A stretch of 29,519 nucleotides of DNA from JAZKDW01 sp040387375 (GCA_040387375.1 JAZKDW010000072.1:1-29519), one strand, 5' to 3'; counted from the first letter of the stretch, positions 1 through 9,228 are shown. Notes: generated by a model not told the origin, from the letters alone. Program-made: numbers and translations.

Positions 1-70
1 CAGATGCCTTGCGTGGACGCTTATCTATAAAGCGTTACTATTAGGGCTTAATAGGTTTTATACGGACAAA

Positions 71-96
71 AAAAAGTTCGCGTATGCGAACTTTTT
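71..96. terminator. Bidirectional intrinsic terminator
   Basis: An 11-bp perfect inverted repeat (arms 71-81 and 86-96, 4-nt loop GTAT) has an A-run on the left arm and a T-run on the right arm, so it can terminate on both strands. On the minus strand it lies about 110 nt after the stop of the RelA/SpoT-domain gene and would end that transcript. Confidence 0.8.
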
Positions 97-133
97 AATA
101 ATTTATGCGGATTATGTGGATGTAACCGAGCGC

Positions 134-163
134 TTAACCATCGTTATTCGGACGTTGCATCAT
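134..163 (-). other. Possible 9-codon leader-like ORF with strong SD
   Basis: On the minus strand an AGGAG motif (170-174) is followed after 6 nt by ATG ATG and a 9-residue reading frame, MMQRPNNDG, ending in TAA. It lies between the RelA/SpoT-domain gene and its terminator. The ribosome-binding site is better than that of the large gene upstream. It may be a real micro-peptide, or the preserved start of a gene whose body was lost. No family is recognisable at this size. Confidence 0.25.
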
Positions 164-203
164 AACAATCTCCTAAGTAGTTTCAAAATCTAAGACCAGT
201 AGA

Positions 204-2000
204 CTATACATCCATGAACGTGTCAAGCATCTTGTTTTCATCATTTGGAGGTGCTTGTAACGCCTGTATCTCTAAAGCACCTCTTGTAATGTCCAAAACT
301 TCTTCTGGATCCCCATCCTTTGAGTCCTTTACAAGCCCAAGGATACGCATGGAAAAATTTTGAGCCCGATCAGTCCGGCCCAAAAAATTATATGCATGCA
401 TCATCGTATCAAGAGTCGAGATATTTTCTCCCTTAGGAGCCAATTTTAAATAATCTTCCATTTTCGAAAGATTTGAAAGTAGCAAAGTCGCAATTCTCTT
501 TGTAGTAGCATTTGGTCTACCTTCATAGCGACTAAGATACTCCACGGAGTAATACACTAAATTGTTTTGTATCTTATGCTCTTCTCCACCACGAGATAGA
601 CCTTCTTTTGTCGCTTCAATCGCGAAATTTAGAAAAATCAACTGCTCGTCTCGATCCTCAATCTCTAAAGATTTTTTCCAATATTGGTAGCCGAGGAGCT
701 TGGGCAACAACGGAGCGATATGCTCATAGTCAGCTTTTGGTAATTGATCAGGCCATGAAGAATTTTCTGCATGTTCCAAAGCAACTAATTTTGCCTCATT
801 TTCTGTCTGTTTAAATAGGTCAATGGCGTCAGATATTGCGCCTAATTTTGAATAAGCTTGCGCTAAACGAAACTTTACTAAAAGGTAACCCGGATATTCT
901 TCACGAAGCTTTATATACATTGACTCTGCAGATTTAACATGCTGTGGCGAGTCCGTAGAAAGAAGACACAAAGCCTCATTCATCCTTGCGTAAAACGAAT
1001 ATAAAAGAAGGCCGGTGTCTTTTGTCAAAACATTTGACGTGTCTTGATTAATCGTGAGGAAAAACGCTGCCGCTTTTAAGCAAAGTTCTTTTCCTGCGGT
1101 TCTATCGCTTTCAATCAAATTGAGAGCATCTTCCCGTAACCGACGACCTTCAATATAGCGTTTACAGAATATCTCTGAAACTCCGAGTACAGCAAATCTT
1201 TTCAGCACTTCGTCATCAGATGGCACAGATGCTATCTTTCCCGCTGTGTCCTTTACTGCCACAGGAGTATGTGCTGATGCATAAATTGTGTCTGCATATT
1301 GTGCGCAAGCGTCTGCGAATTGCTTAAGAACTTTTAAATGAGGTTGGACAAGTGAACTGTTGTACATAAGATTATCATTATCTTTTCCTTCACGAATTGT
1401 GTATCCAAATCTGTGGTCAATTTCGCCCCATGCATCTTCAAACACTGAGCGAATCTGAATTTCTACAGGAAGTTTATGAGGAATTTCGATGAAATCATTA
1501 ATTTTAATCTTTGCGTCGTGGACTAGGCGGCAAACGATATGCACGCTCGAATATCCTTCCGCCGACTGAATAGTATTCCCTACTACCATATGCTCCGAAA
1601 GAACATTTTGTAACTCAGTTAAGAATGGGTCGTAGCTAGGAGCATTTGTATAAATAATTACTTCTTCAAAGTGGCTAGCTTCGAACGGATTAGGTTTAAG
1701 ATCCTTTTCATGCTTTATAAGCGCAAGAACTTCTCTAAGCACCTGTGGAATTTCATTGCGAAATAATGTAATTAATCGAAGTCCGATCACGTCGGTTATG
1801 GACGTTAGCGAGTAATCTGGTTTCTCTTTTATTTTTCGCTTAACTTTCTCTACGAGTTTTTCCTCAGTTTTAACCCGTGATTTATAGGCATAGCAAAGCG
1901 TAGCAATACCGCAGTTTGAAATTGCATTGAGAATGTGTTGCTCATGTTCTCTGCCGGCCGTTTGCAGTCGAAGAGCGTTATATTCAAAATCCGTCGTCAT
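204..2000 (-). CDS. RelA/SpoT synthetase-domain protein with helical-repeat C-terminus
   Basis: The 598-aa protein has an N-terminal nucleotidyltransferase-like (p)ppGpp synthetase domain, roughly residues 30-210. Visible motifs are SRVKTEEKL (substrate-binding basic stretch), DVIGLRLI (the Asp aligned with the Mg/ATP-binding Asp of Rel enzymes), GYSSVH (matching GYQSLH) and PVEIQIRS (matching the catalytic Glu-x-Gln motif). These residues are intact, so pyrophosphate transfer from ATP to a nucleotide or tRNA acceptor is plausible. No HD hydrolase domain is visible. The remaining ~390 residues are helix-rich with TPR-like character (for example LVKFRLAQAYSKLGAISDAI). The gene is much more AT-rich than the genes right of the tRNA and has no clear SD before its ATG, which suggests acquisition. 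It could be a stress alarmone synthetase or a defence-type toxic small alarmone synthetase; the sequence does not decide. Confidence 0.75.
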   Translation of the reverse strand: MTTDFEYNALRLQTAGREHEQHILNAISNCGIATLCYAYKSRVKTEEKLVEKVKRKIKEKPDYSLTSITDVIGLRLITLFRNEIPQVLREVLALIKHEKDLKPNPFEASHFEEVIIYTNAPSYDPFLTELQNVLSEHMVVGNTIQSAEGYSSVHIVCRLVHDAKIKINDFIEIPHKLPVEIQIRSVFEDAWGEIDHRFGYTIREGKDNDNLMYNSSLVQPHLKVLKQFADACAQYADTIYASAHTPVAVKDTAGKIASVPSDDEVLKRFAVLGVSEIFCKRYIEGRRLREDALNLIESDRTAGKELCLKAAAFFLTINQDTSNVLTKDTGLLLYSFYARMNEALCLLSTDSPQHVKSAESMYIKLREEYPGYLLVKFRLAQAYSKLGAISDAIDLFKQTENEAKLVALEHAENSSWPDQLPKADYEHIAPLLPKLLGYQYWKKSLEIEDRDEQLIFLNFAIEATKEGLSRGGEEHKIQNNLVYYSVEYLSRYEGRPNATTKRIATLLLSNLSKMEDYLKLAPKGENISTLDTMMHAYNFLGRTDRAQNFSMRILGLVKDSKDGDPEEVLDITRGALEIQALQAPPNDENKMLDTFMDV

Positions 2001-2111
2001 TGTTTTATTTTATGTTGGTATAAGCCGACGTTTCGACTTGGCATCCTGCAATATAAATCTTAGTAATAACTATGATTTAGAGGAACATTTTATTTCAGAT
2101 AAGAAGTTGTT

Positions 2112-2140
2112 TTTTATGTGAATAGCACACCAAGCGTCAA
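2112..2140 (-). promoter_or_regulatory. Candidate promoter of the RelA/SpoT-domain gene
   Basis: On the minus strand TTGACG (2135-2140) is followed after 17 nt by ATAAAA (2112-2117). Two direct copies of GTGCTATT (2140-2147 and 2121-2128 read on the minus strand, 19 nt apart) flank the -35 element and could bind a regulator. This is based on consensus only; the start site is not visible. Confidence 0.35.
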
Positions 2141-2149
2141 ATAGCACAA

Positions 2150-2170
2150 AGGCCACCGCGAGGGTGGCCT
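2150..2170 (-). terminator. Hairpin terminator of tRNA-Thr
   Basis: AGGCCACC (2150-2157) pairs with GGTGGCCT (2163-2170) around a 5-nt loop, 15 nt downstream of the encoded CCA of tRNA-Thr. Only a short T-run (TTT) follows on the minus strand, so it may be a weak terminator or may stop the tRNA transcript with help. Confidence 0.6.
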
Positions 2171-2184
2171 AAGTACTTGATTAT

Positions 2185-2260
2185 TGGTGCTGATGAGGCG
2201 AATCGAACACCCGACCTACTGATTACGAATCAGTTGCTCTTCCAACTGAGCTACATCAGC
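2185..2260 (-). tRNA. tRNA-Thr (anticodon CGU)
   Basis: The minus strand reads as a complete 76-nt tRNA including the encoded CCA. The acceptor arms GCTGATG and CATCAGC pair fully. The anticodon stem ACTGA/TCAGT encloses TTCGTAA, giving anticodon CGU, which decodes ACG. The T-loop is TTCGATT; its stem has two G-U pairs. The 3' end faces the AT-rich segment at the left of the window, the usual orientation for island integration into a tRNA 3' end. No second copy of the 3' end (attachment repeat) is visible in the 2.2 kb to its left, so any distal repeat would lie outside the window. Confidence 0.95.
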
Positions 2261-2270
2261 GACGACGCGT

Positions 2271-2276
2271 ATTCTA
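2271..2276 (-). promoter_or_regulatory. Probable -10 box of tRNA-Thr promoter
   Basis: TAGAAT on the minus strand lies 10 nt before the mature tRNA 5' end and is followed by a GC-rich discriminator (ACGCGTCGTC), typical of stable-RNA promoters under stringent control. No convincing -35 box is visible at 16-18 nt. Confidence 0.4.
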
Positions 2277-2370
2277 ACAAATAATCCGACCTGACTGCTA
2301 GGATCATCGCGTTTTATGGTCAGTTACCTAACAATTCAGCGTTAAAAGCCGCTACCAGCCCCGGCAAACC

Positions 2371-3372
2371 CTACTCCTTGTGATAACTGGTCACCAGCTC
2401 AACCTCGCTCCTGGACCCCAGGAACACCGGCACCCGCTGATGCAGCTTCTCCGGCTGGATATCCATGATCCGCTGCTTGCCGTCAGTCGCCATGCCGCCT
2501 GCCTGTTCGACGATGAACGCCATCGGATTGGCCTCGTACATCAAACGCAGCTTGCCTGGCTTGTCCGGCTCACGCGCATCGGCCGGGTACATGAAGACGC
2601 CGCCGCGGTTGAGGATGCGATGCACGTCGGCGACCATCGAGGCGATCCAGCGCATGTTGAAATCCTTGCCGCGCGGGCCGGTTTTCCCGGCCAGCATTTC
2701 ATTGACGTAGCGTGTGACCGGCGGATACCAGTGGCGCGCGTTGGATGAATTGATCGCGAATTCCTTCGTCTCGTCGGGAATCTGGATGTCGCGCTGTGTC
2801 ATTACCCACGAGCCCATCTCGCGGTCGAGCGTGAAGCATTGCACGCCGTTGCCGGTTGTCAGCACCAGCATGGTTTGCGGTCCGTAGACCGCGTAACCGG
2901 CGGCGACCTGCTTGCGGCCGGGTTGCAGGAAATCCTTTTCCGTCGGCGTGACCATGCCTTCCGGCGCTTTCAGCACTGAAAAAATCGTGCCGATCGAGAC
3001 GTTGACGTCGATGTTGCTGGAGCCGTCGAGCGGATCGAACAGCAACATGTATTCACCCATCGGATAACGGTTCGGAATCGGATGGATGGTTTCCATTTCT
3101 TCCGATGCCATCGCCGCCAGATGGCCGCCCCACTCATTGGCCTGGAGCAGGATCTCGTTGGAGATGATGTCGAGTTTTTTCTGTACTTCGCCTTGCACGT
3201 TTTCGCTGTCGGCGGTGCCCAGCACATCACCCAGCGCGCCTTTGCCGACGGCGTGGCTGATGGTCTTGCAGGCGCGGGCGACAACTTCGATCAGCAGCCG
3301 CAGCTCGGCCGGGATGGTGTTGTGCAGGCGCTGTTCTTCTATCAGGTGTTGGGTGAGGCTGATGCGTTTCAT
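2371..3372 (-). CDS. fbp: Class I fructose-1,6-bisphosphatase
   Basis: The 333-aa cytoplasmic enzyme hydrolyses fructose-1,6-bisphosphate to fructose-6-phosphate in gluconeogenesis. The metal-binding signature FDPLDGSSNIDVN lies near residues 111-123 and the C-terminal substrate region includes KLRLMYEANPMAFIVEQAGG. Length matches the FBPase class I family (about 330-340 aa). The ATG is preceded by GGAAAG about 9 nt upstream. The gene starts 25 nt after the pepN stop codon on the same strand, so the two are probably cotranscribed with pepN first. A 110-nt gap separates its end from tRNA-Thr. Nothing suggests damage. Confidence 0.96.
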   Translation of the reverse strand: MKRISLTQHLIEEQRLHNTIPAELRLLIEVVARACKTISHAVGKGALGDVLGTADSENVQGEVQKKLDIISNEILLQANEWGGHLAAMASEEMETIHPIPNRYPMGEYMLLFDPLDGSSNIDVNVSIGTIFSVLKAPEGMVTPTEKDFLQPGRKQVAAGYAVYGPQTMLVLTTGNGVQCFTLDREMGSWVMTQRDIQIPDETKEFAINSSNARHWYPPVTRYVNEMLAGKTGPRGKDFNMRWIASMVADVHRILNRGGVFMYPADAREPDKPGKLRLMYEANPMAFIVEQAGGMATDGKQRIMDIQPEKLHQRVPVFLGSRSEVELVTSYHKE

Positions 3373-3397
3373 TGGCTACTTTCCGTATCGACGATGA

Positions 3398-6085
3398 TCA
3401 ATTTGCGAGGGCTTTTGTGATGACTTCCAGCACGTCTTTCGACAGTTTGCGGGTGCCGGCAACCTGCTGCAGCGCGGCGCGCATTTTTTCCTGCAACGCC
3501 GGAGCAAACTTGCGCCAGCGGTCGAGGCTGCGCGCAAGGCGGGCGGCAACTTGCGGGTTGATGGCGTTCAATGCGATCACCTGCTCGGCCCAGTAGGCAT
3601 AACCGCTGCCGTCGGCGGCGTGGAATTGCGATGGGTTGCCGTTGCAGAAGCTGAATATCAGGCTGCGCGCGCGGTTGGGATTCTTCAGCGTGAAGGCAGG
3701 ATGCTGCATCAGCCTGCGCACGGCGGCGACGTCGGTGGTGCGCGCCATTGCCTGCAGCAAGAACCACTTGTCGATGACCAGCGCTTCCTGCTCGAAGTCC
3801 TGATAAAACTTGTCGAGCGCGGCCGCTTTGCCGGGTGCGGCGCTGTTGACCAATGCCGATAATGCGGCCAGCCGGTCGGTCATGTTGGTGGCGTGGTCGC
3901 ACTGATGCTGAGCGAGCGCGTGTGATTCCGCATCGTCGAGTTCGGACAGGTACGATAAAGCCAGATTCCTGAGCCCGCGCTTGCCTGCCGATTTGGCATC
4001 CGGGCTGTAGGGGCCAGGCGTCTGGTTGGCGTGATAGGCGGCGAGCCAGTCGCCGCGCAAGCGGCTGGCGAGCGTGCGCCGCATGAACTGGCGCACCGCA
4101 TGGATCGCTTGCGGATGGATGACGTCGACCTGCTCGGCGATCATGGTTTCGGACGGCAGCGTCAGCGCCACTTCACGGAAGGCCGGATCGAGCGTGCTGT
4201 CGTTCAGCGTGGCGCCGAAGGTATTGCTCAGCGCGTCCTCACCGAGGATGTTGTTGTCCAATGGGGTGTTGGCTTGTACTGCGCTGGTCAGCGCCAGCAA
4301 CCTGCGCGTCGCCAGCCGTTGTCCGGCTTCCCAGCGGTTGAACGCATCGCTGTCGTTCGCCATCAAAAAGGCGAGCTCGTCGTCGGTATAGTCAAACTCG
4401 AGCACCACCGGCGCGGAAAAATCACGCAGCAGTGACGGCACGGGCTTTTCAAATACATCGGTGAAGCGGAAGGTTTGCCGGGCTTCGGTCAGTTCCAGCA
4501 CCGTGGTCACCTGGCCGGCGGGTTCCTGCCGCGCCGCGTCTATCGACAGAATGCCATCAATATACAAGGGCATGTCGCGGCCGCTGCGATCGAGCAGACC
4601 GACGGCCACCGGGATATGGAACGGCAGCTTCCGCTCCTGGCCGGGCGTCGGCGCGCACGACTGTGTCAGCGTGATGTCGAAGGTTTTTTCCGCTTCGTCA
4701 TAAGCCGTTTCTACCGTGACGCGCGGTGTGCCGGCCTGGCTATACCAGCGCTCGAACTGCGTCAGGTCGCGGCCGTTGGCGTCGACCATCGCGGCGCGGA
4801 AATCGTCGCAGGTGACGGCTTGCTCGTCATGCCGCTCGAAGTACAGGTCCATGCCATTGCGGAAGCCGTCGCGGCCGAACAGGGTCTGGTACATGCGCAC
4901 CACTTCGGCGCCTTTTTCATAAATGGTGACGGTGTAGAAATTGTTGATTTCGACGTAGGAATCCGGCCGCACCGGATGGGCCATCGGACCTGAATCTTCC
5001 GGGAACTGCGCCTGCCGCAACACACGCACGTCTTCGATCCGCTTGACCGCGCGGCCGCTGGCGGTGCCGATCATGTCGGCGGAAAATTCCTGGTCGCGAA
5101 ATACCGTCAGGCCTTCTTTCAGCGACAGCTGGAACCAGTCGCGGCAGGTGACGCGGTTGCCGGTCCAGTTGTGAAAATATTCGTGGCCGACGACCGCTTC
5201 GATATTTGCGTAATCCACATCGGTGGCGATGCGTGAATTGGCCAGCACATATTTTGTGTTGAAGATGTTCAGGCCCTTGTTTTCCATCGCGCCCATGTTG
5301 AAATCGCCGACCGCGACGATCATGAAACGGTCCAGATCGAGTTCGAGGCCGAAGCGTGTTTCATCCCAGCGGATACTGTTTTTCAGCGAATCCATCGCAT
5401 GCTGGGTCTTGTCGAGATTGCCGTGCTCGACCCAGACTTGCAGCAACGCTTCCCGCCCCGAGTGCAGCCTGATGCTTTCTTCCTGGCAGACCAGGTTGCC
5501 GGCCACCAGCGCAAACAGGTAGGACGGTTTCTTGAACGGGTCTTCCCACAGCGCGTAATGGCGGCCATCACCCAGATCGCCCTGCTCGATCAGATTGCCA
5601 TTGGACAGCAGCACCGGATATTTCTCTTTATCGGCGCGCAACATCACCGTGTACTTGGCCATCACATCGGGCCGGTCGGGGAAGAAGGTGATCTTCCGGA
5701 ATCCTTCGGCTTCGCATTGCGTGAAGAAATTGCCGTTCGAAACATACAGGCCCATCAGCGAGGTATTGCGGTCGGGATGGGTGATGGTTTCAATGTCGAG
5801 CGTGACGCGCTCCGGGGCGTTCGGAATCTTCAGGGTGCCGTTTGCCAGATGATAGTCGCGTTTGGCGAGGACCTTGCCGTTCATGCGCAGCTGGACCAGC
5901 TCGATCGATTCGCCGCTTAGTTCCACTGTATTGCCCCGGGTGTCCGGATTGCGCGTCAGCGTAATGCGGGTCGCGATGCGGGTGAGCGTAGGGTCGAGGT
6001 CAAAACCGATCTGGACGGCGTCTACCCAATAGTCGGGCTGCGTATAGGCATCGCGGTAAATCGCGTGATTGAGATCAGTGCGCAT
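3398..6085 (-). CDS. pepN: Aminopeptidase N (M1 family)
   Basis: This 895-aa zinc metallopeptidase removes N-terminal residues from peptides in the cytoplasm. The exopeptidase motif GAMEN is followed by the zinc site HEYFH at residues 301-305 and the third ligand Glu324, 18 residues after the second His; spacing and numbering fit E. coli PepN (H297, H301, E320). The frame is open up to 6433, but I choose the ATG at 6085 (MRTDLNHAIYRD) because the family alignment begins there and the upstream 116 codons read as non-protein intergenic sequence. No strong SD is visible. It is followed by fbp after 25 nt, and the next gene upstream (DUF4136 lipoprotein) is divergent. Confidence 0.95.
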   Translation of the reverse strand: MRTDLNHAIYRDAYTQPDYWVDAVQIGFDLDPTLTRIATRITLTRNPDTRGNTVELSGESIELVQLRMNGKVLAKRDYHLANGTLKIPNAPERVTLDIETITHPDRNTSLMGLYVSNGNFFTQCEAEGFRKITFFPDRPDVMAKYTVMLRADKEKYPVLLSNGNLIEQGDLGDGRHYALWEDPFKKPSYLFALVAGNLVCQEESIRLHSGREALLQVWVEHGNLDKTQHAMDSLKNSIRWDETRFGLELDLDRFMIVAVGDFNMGAMENKGLNIFNTKYVLANSRIATDVDYANIEAVVGHEYFHNWTGNRVTCRDWFQLSLKEGLTVFRDQEFSADMIGTASGRAVKRIEDVRVLRQAQFPEDSGPMAHPVRPDSYVEINNFYTVTIYEKGAEVVRMYQTLFGRDGFRNGMDLYFERHDEQAVTCDDFRAAMVDANGRDLTQFERWYSQAGTPRVTVETAYDEAEKTFDITLTQSCAPTPGQERKLPFHIPVAVGLLDRSGRDMPLYIDGILSIDAARQEPAGQVTTVLELTEARQTFRFTDVFEKPVPSLLRDFSAPVVLEFDYTDDELAFLMANDSDAFNRWEAGQRLATRRLLALTSAVQANTPLDNNILGEDALSNTFGATLNDSTLDPAFREVALTLPSETMIAEQVDVIHPQAIHAVRQFMRRTLASRLRGDWLAAYHANQTPGPYSPDAKSAGKRGLRNLALSYLSELDDAESHALAQHQCDHATNMTDRLAALSALVNSAAPGKAAALDKFYQDFEQEALVIDKWFLLQAMARTTDVAAVRRLMQHPAFTLKNPNRARSLIFSFCNGNPSQFHAADGSGYAYWAEQVIALNAINPQVAARLARSLDRWRKFAPALQEKMRAALQQVAGTRKLSKDVLEVITKALAN

Positions 6086-6368
6086 AGGGAGAGGGTCCGA
6101 ATGAAATAAAACAAAGTACCATTTTACCAATCCCCGCAGCGGACAGAATGAAATTTCTCTGGCCGGCCTGGCAGCCTGCAACGCCGGCGTTTGTGGACAC
6201 AAGTGCAACCAGTCTGGAACAACAATCAAGCATTGGCATGAGGCCAGAAAAAGAAACCCGTTACAAATCAAGCATGAATCCGGATTTGCCCAATTCTGCT
6301 TACAAAATCTTACAGAACTTTTTCCCATAAAGTCTAAGATGTGCGGTTTAGCAGTCAGGAGAAAGACA

Positions 6369-6998
6369 ATGCAACGCTGGGTAACCGTTTTAATCACTGC
6401 GCTCTGCGTGCTGCTGGCCGGATGTGCGACCACGTTTCAAAGCCAGGTGACCGCTTTTCATGAATGGCCGGGGGACTTGCAGGAAAAGACTTTCGTCTTC
6501 GAGCGCCCGAAAGATCTCGAAGACAATCTGGAATACCGGAGTTATGAGAACCTGGTGCGCGGCGAATTGCTGCGGCTGGGTTTTGTGGAGGCAAGCCGTG
6601 GCGTCGCGCCCCGGCTCAAGGTGTCGATGAGCTACAGCATCAACGGCCGCGATGTGCGGGTGGTGCAGCCGGTAGTGGTCGACCCATGGTATGGCTATCC
6701 GTCCTACGGGCCGTTCTACGGATCGCGCTGGAACCGCTATGGACTCTACGATCCCTTCTGGTATGGGCCACCGATGGTCGAGCAGCGTGAAACACGTTAC
6801 AGCTTGTTTACGCGCCAACTGAAAATCGCCATCGCGCGCACCCTGGATTCAAAAAGACTGTACGAAGTGACGGTGTTCAGCGAAGGCACCAATGGCTCGC
6901 TGGCGGCGCTCATGCCTTACATGGTGCGCAGCGCCTTTATCGACTTCCCTGGAAAAAGCGGCGTGCCGCGCCGCATTGAATTGAAGATGAAGGATTGA
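6369..6998 (+). CDS. DUF4136-family lipoprotein
   Basis: This 209-aa protein starts with a lipoprotein signal peptide: MQRWVTVLITALCVLLAGC has the lipobox LLAGC with the acylated Cys at position 19. The mature part resembles DUF4136 lipoproteins (EYRSYENLVRGELLRLGF, then RDVRVVQPVVVDPWYGYP) and contains a Tyr/Gly/Pro-rich stretch around residues 100-135. It is probably anchored in the outer membrane facing the periplasm; the family's role is unknown. The chosen ATG has AGGAGA six nt upstream, better than the in-frame ATG at 6339. It is divergent from pepN (283-nt spacer) and convergent with the DUF1631 gene (15-nt gap). Confidence 0.85.
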   Translation: MQRWVTVLITALCVLLAGCATTFQSQVTAFHEWPGDLQEKTFVFERPKDLEDNLEYRSYENLVRGELLRLGFVEASRGVAPRLKVSMSYSINGRDVRVVQPVVVDPWYGYPSYGPFYGSRWNRYGLYDPFWYGPPMVEQRETRYSLFTRQLKIAIARTLDSKRLYEVTVFSEGTNGSLAALMPYMVRSAFIDFPGKSGVPRRIELKMKD

Positions 6999-7013
6999 AC
7001 TAACTGGCAGGCC

Positions 7014-9185
7014 CTACCAGTTGTCGAGCGCGGCGGCCATGACCCGTTCCATCAGCGGCTCCACTACCAGCCTGCCTGCCTTGTGTGTTCGCAGCGCCTG
7101 CGCCATTTCATCATCCGTGAACACGATCGCGTTTTGCCCGCGGCGGTTGGCGAAGATGAAGCGGCTGCGCTGCGGACTGATCCAGACGAGCCTGAACTTC
7201 ACCATTTCGCCATCATTGCGCGGGAAGTTCAGCCAGGTTCCCTGTTCGAGATGATCGACCATCTCCGTGAACTGGTCACGTGTTTTTACCGGCTCCCGCC
7301 GGTAGCGCCGCATCATCCGGTGTTCGGTGGCTTTTTCCGCCACATTAACGGCGATCTCAACCTGATGGCGCGCGGATAATTCGGTCTGGATGCGGACGAT
7401 CGTCGCATGCCGCTGCGCCAGGCTGGCAAAAAATTCGGCCCGTTCGGGCGCATCCCATTTGATCGCATTCAGCCATGAATTGATCAATGCCAGCAATGAC
7501 GGCAGGCGGGTCAGCAGTTCCTTGCGCTGCTCCGCACTGTGCTTGGGCTGGACGCTCCAGATCAGGTCGTCCATGACGGTCAACGCCTTGGCCAGGACTT
7601 CGGGTTTCTGCGCGTGGACGCTATGTGCATACGTGAGGATGCGCAGCCATTGCGATAACAGGAAGGTTTCGACAAAGCCTGCTACCTCGCCGGTCTCGAT
7701 GCGCAGCGCAATGTCATGACGGGCGGCGGCTTGCGCCTGCTGCGTGTTCTCCTGCTTGAGCGCCTCGGCGATCGGCCTGGCGACTGCGGCCGCGGCCAAT
7801 TTTTCTTCTTCCGCCAGGGAAGACTCCAGTTCGGACAGCACGTTGCCGAACATGCCTGCCTGGCGATCGAATTCAATCTGCACCCGCATCACGATTTTTT
7901 CAAGCATGACATACAGCGGATCGTCGCGACCCTGGTCCGGGCCCCAGCCGATGCCGGCTTGCGCCAGCTTGTCCATCAGCACCGCTGCCGGATGCCCGGC
8001 GTTCACAAAAATCTTCTTGTCCACCAGCGCTGTTTTCAGAAACGGGATCATGAGCTGTCCGATCAGCCGTTTCAACTCTGCCGGCATCTCCTGGTCGCTG
8101 CCAATGAAATCAAAAATGCGCGCCACCAGCTCGAAGGTGTTGTCATCAATGTGTGTCAGCGTGCCGGGGGGCATCTGTTCCCTGGACTTGCGCAGCAGGG
8201 AGGTGCTTTGCGCCAGGCTTGAAAGCTGGCCGGCTAGCTCGAGTTGCGTGATTTGCCGCTGCAAGTTGTTCAGATAACCGAACACGCGTGGCCCAACCCT
8301 GCCGCTGATGGTATGGTTGGCGCTGCTCGTGGCGCCGCCGTCAGGCGAAAACAGGTCGGGTATGTTGAGGTGCCCTTCTTCCGTGAGCCCGCTCTCCTGT
8401 TCCACTTTCTGATGATCCGACATCAGCCAGGCGCGCACCTTGTTATAACGCGGCGTATCGCGCAACGAGGCACGCGGTGTCGGCAAGCCCATTTTGTTGC
8501 GGGTTTTCTTGAGCCGCAGCGCTTCGGTCAGGTCGGGCATCACATTGCGCTCGACAAGTGCGCGGTCCAGTTCGCGCAAAATCGAACCCAATGACAAGAA
8601 CAATTCAGGCCCGAGCAAACGCAACACGACTGGATGCGACGCGGCTTCGGGACTGAATTTGCACCAGCTTTGATAGATTGCCTGCACGAAGACGTAGGGC
8701 CGGAACGGGTTGTCGGCGGTGGCGACTTCCTCGCGGCCCGCAAGCCATGCAAGCCGCAGGTTGAGCGCATCGAGTATGTCGGCCGTGTCCGATGCCAGCG
8801 ACTCGGCGGCATGCGCCGCCATCGTCCGCACCTGCATGTCGTCGAAAGTGACCGACGATAAGCCAGGGCCGTCGGCTTGCAATGCCGACTTGCCGGCCGT
8901 TCCAAACACCCGGACTTCCTGCGTTAATAAAGTCTGGATGCGATCGGCAACGATTCGGGCAAAGCCCGGCCTGTTCAAGCGCAGGAAATTGAAGGCATTA
9001 AAACTGACGTCGGCTTCAGCCGGCTGCAGCGACAGCTCTGATACATTCAGCAGCGCCGCTTCAAGCCGGAGGGAAAACTCTTCCACCTGCTTGTTCGCCA
9101 TGATCGCCGCAAGCGACACCAGATTCTGTAATATTGCCGCCCGGCTGGACGGGGACAGCTTTTGATCAGCCGATACAGTAGCCAT
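7014..9185 (-). CDS. DUF1631-family protein
   Basis: The 723-aa protein resembles the DUF1631 family of beta- and gammaproteobacteria, sometimes mislabelled thymidine phosphorylase. It has no signal peptide or membrane span, is largely helical, and ends with a compact beta-rich module (LEQGTWLNFPRNDGEMVKF, then FRLVWISPQRSRFIFANRRG) that looks PilZ-like and is the best-conserved part of the family. This could mean cyclic-di-GMP or nucleotide binding, but the canonical RxxxR...D/NxSxxG motif is not obvious, so function stays open. The ATG at 9185 (MATVSADQ) is preferred over the in-frame ATG at 9242, because the extra N-terminus is unlike the family. The gene is convergent with the DUF4136 gene. 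Confidence 0.85.
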   Translation of the reverse strand: MATVSADQKLSPSSRAAILQNLVSLAAIMANKQVEEFSLRLEAALLNVSELSLQPAEADVSFNAFNFLRLNRPGFARIVADRIQTLLTQEVRVFGTAGKSALQADGPGLSSVTFDDMQVRTMAAHAAESLASDTADILDALNLRLAWLAGREEVATADNPFRPYVFVQAIYQSWCKFSPEAASHPVVLRLLGPELFLSLGSILRELDRALVERNVMPDLTEALRLKKTRNKMGLPTPRASLRDTPRYNKVRAWLMSDHQKVEQESGLTEEGHLNIPDLFSPDGGATSSANHTISGRVGPRVFGYLNNLQRQITQLELAGQLSSLAQSTSLLRKSREQMPPGTLTHIDDNTFELVARIFDFIGSDQEMPAELKRLIGQLMIPFLKTALVDKKIFVNAGHPAAVLMDKLAQAGIGWGPDQGRDDPLYVMLEKIVMRVQIEFDRQAGMFGNVLSELESSLAEEEKLAAAAVARPIAEALKQENTQQAQAAARHDIALRIETGEVAGFVETFLLSQWLRILTYAHSVHAQKPEVLAKALTVMDDLIWSVQPKHSAEQRKELLTRLPSLLALINSWLNAIKWDAPERAEFFASLAQRHATIVRIQTELSARHQVEIAVNVAEKATEHRMMRRYRREPVKTRDQFTEMVDHLEQGTWLNFPRNDGEMVKFRLVWISPQRSRFIFANRRGQNAIVFTDDEMAQALRTHKAGRLVVEPLMERVMAAALDNW

Positions 9186-9228
9186 GGAGTTGCGTTCTAT
9201 ACAAAAGACGGTGTAAAAAAGCGCTGGT

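Noticed and set aside
6086..6368. Small plus-strand frame (6148-6330) in the pepN-lipoprotein spacer
   Set aside because: No SD, no protein-like features; the spacer more likely holds divergent promoters, which I could not define convincingly.
7002..7022. 6-bp inverted repeat AACTGG/CCAGTT between the DUF4136 and DUF1631 genes as a bidirectional terminator
   Set aside because: The stem is short and AT-containing, overlaps the DUF1631 stop codon and has no T-run on either side.
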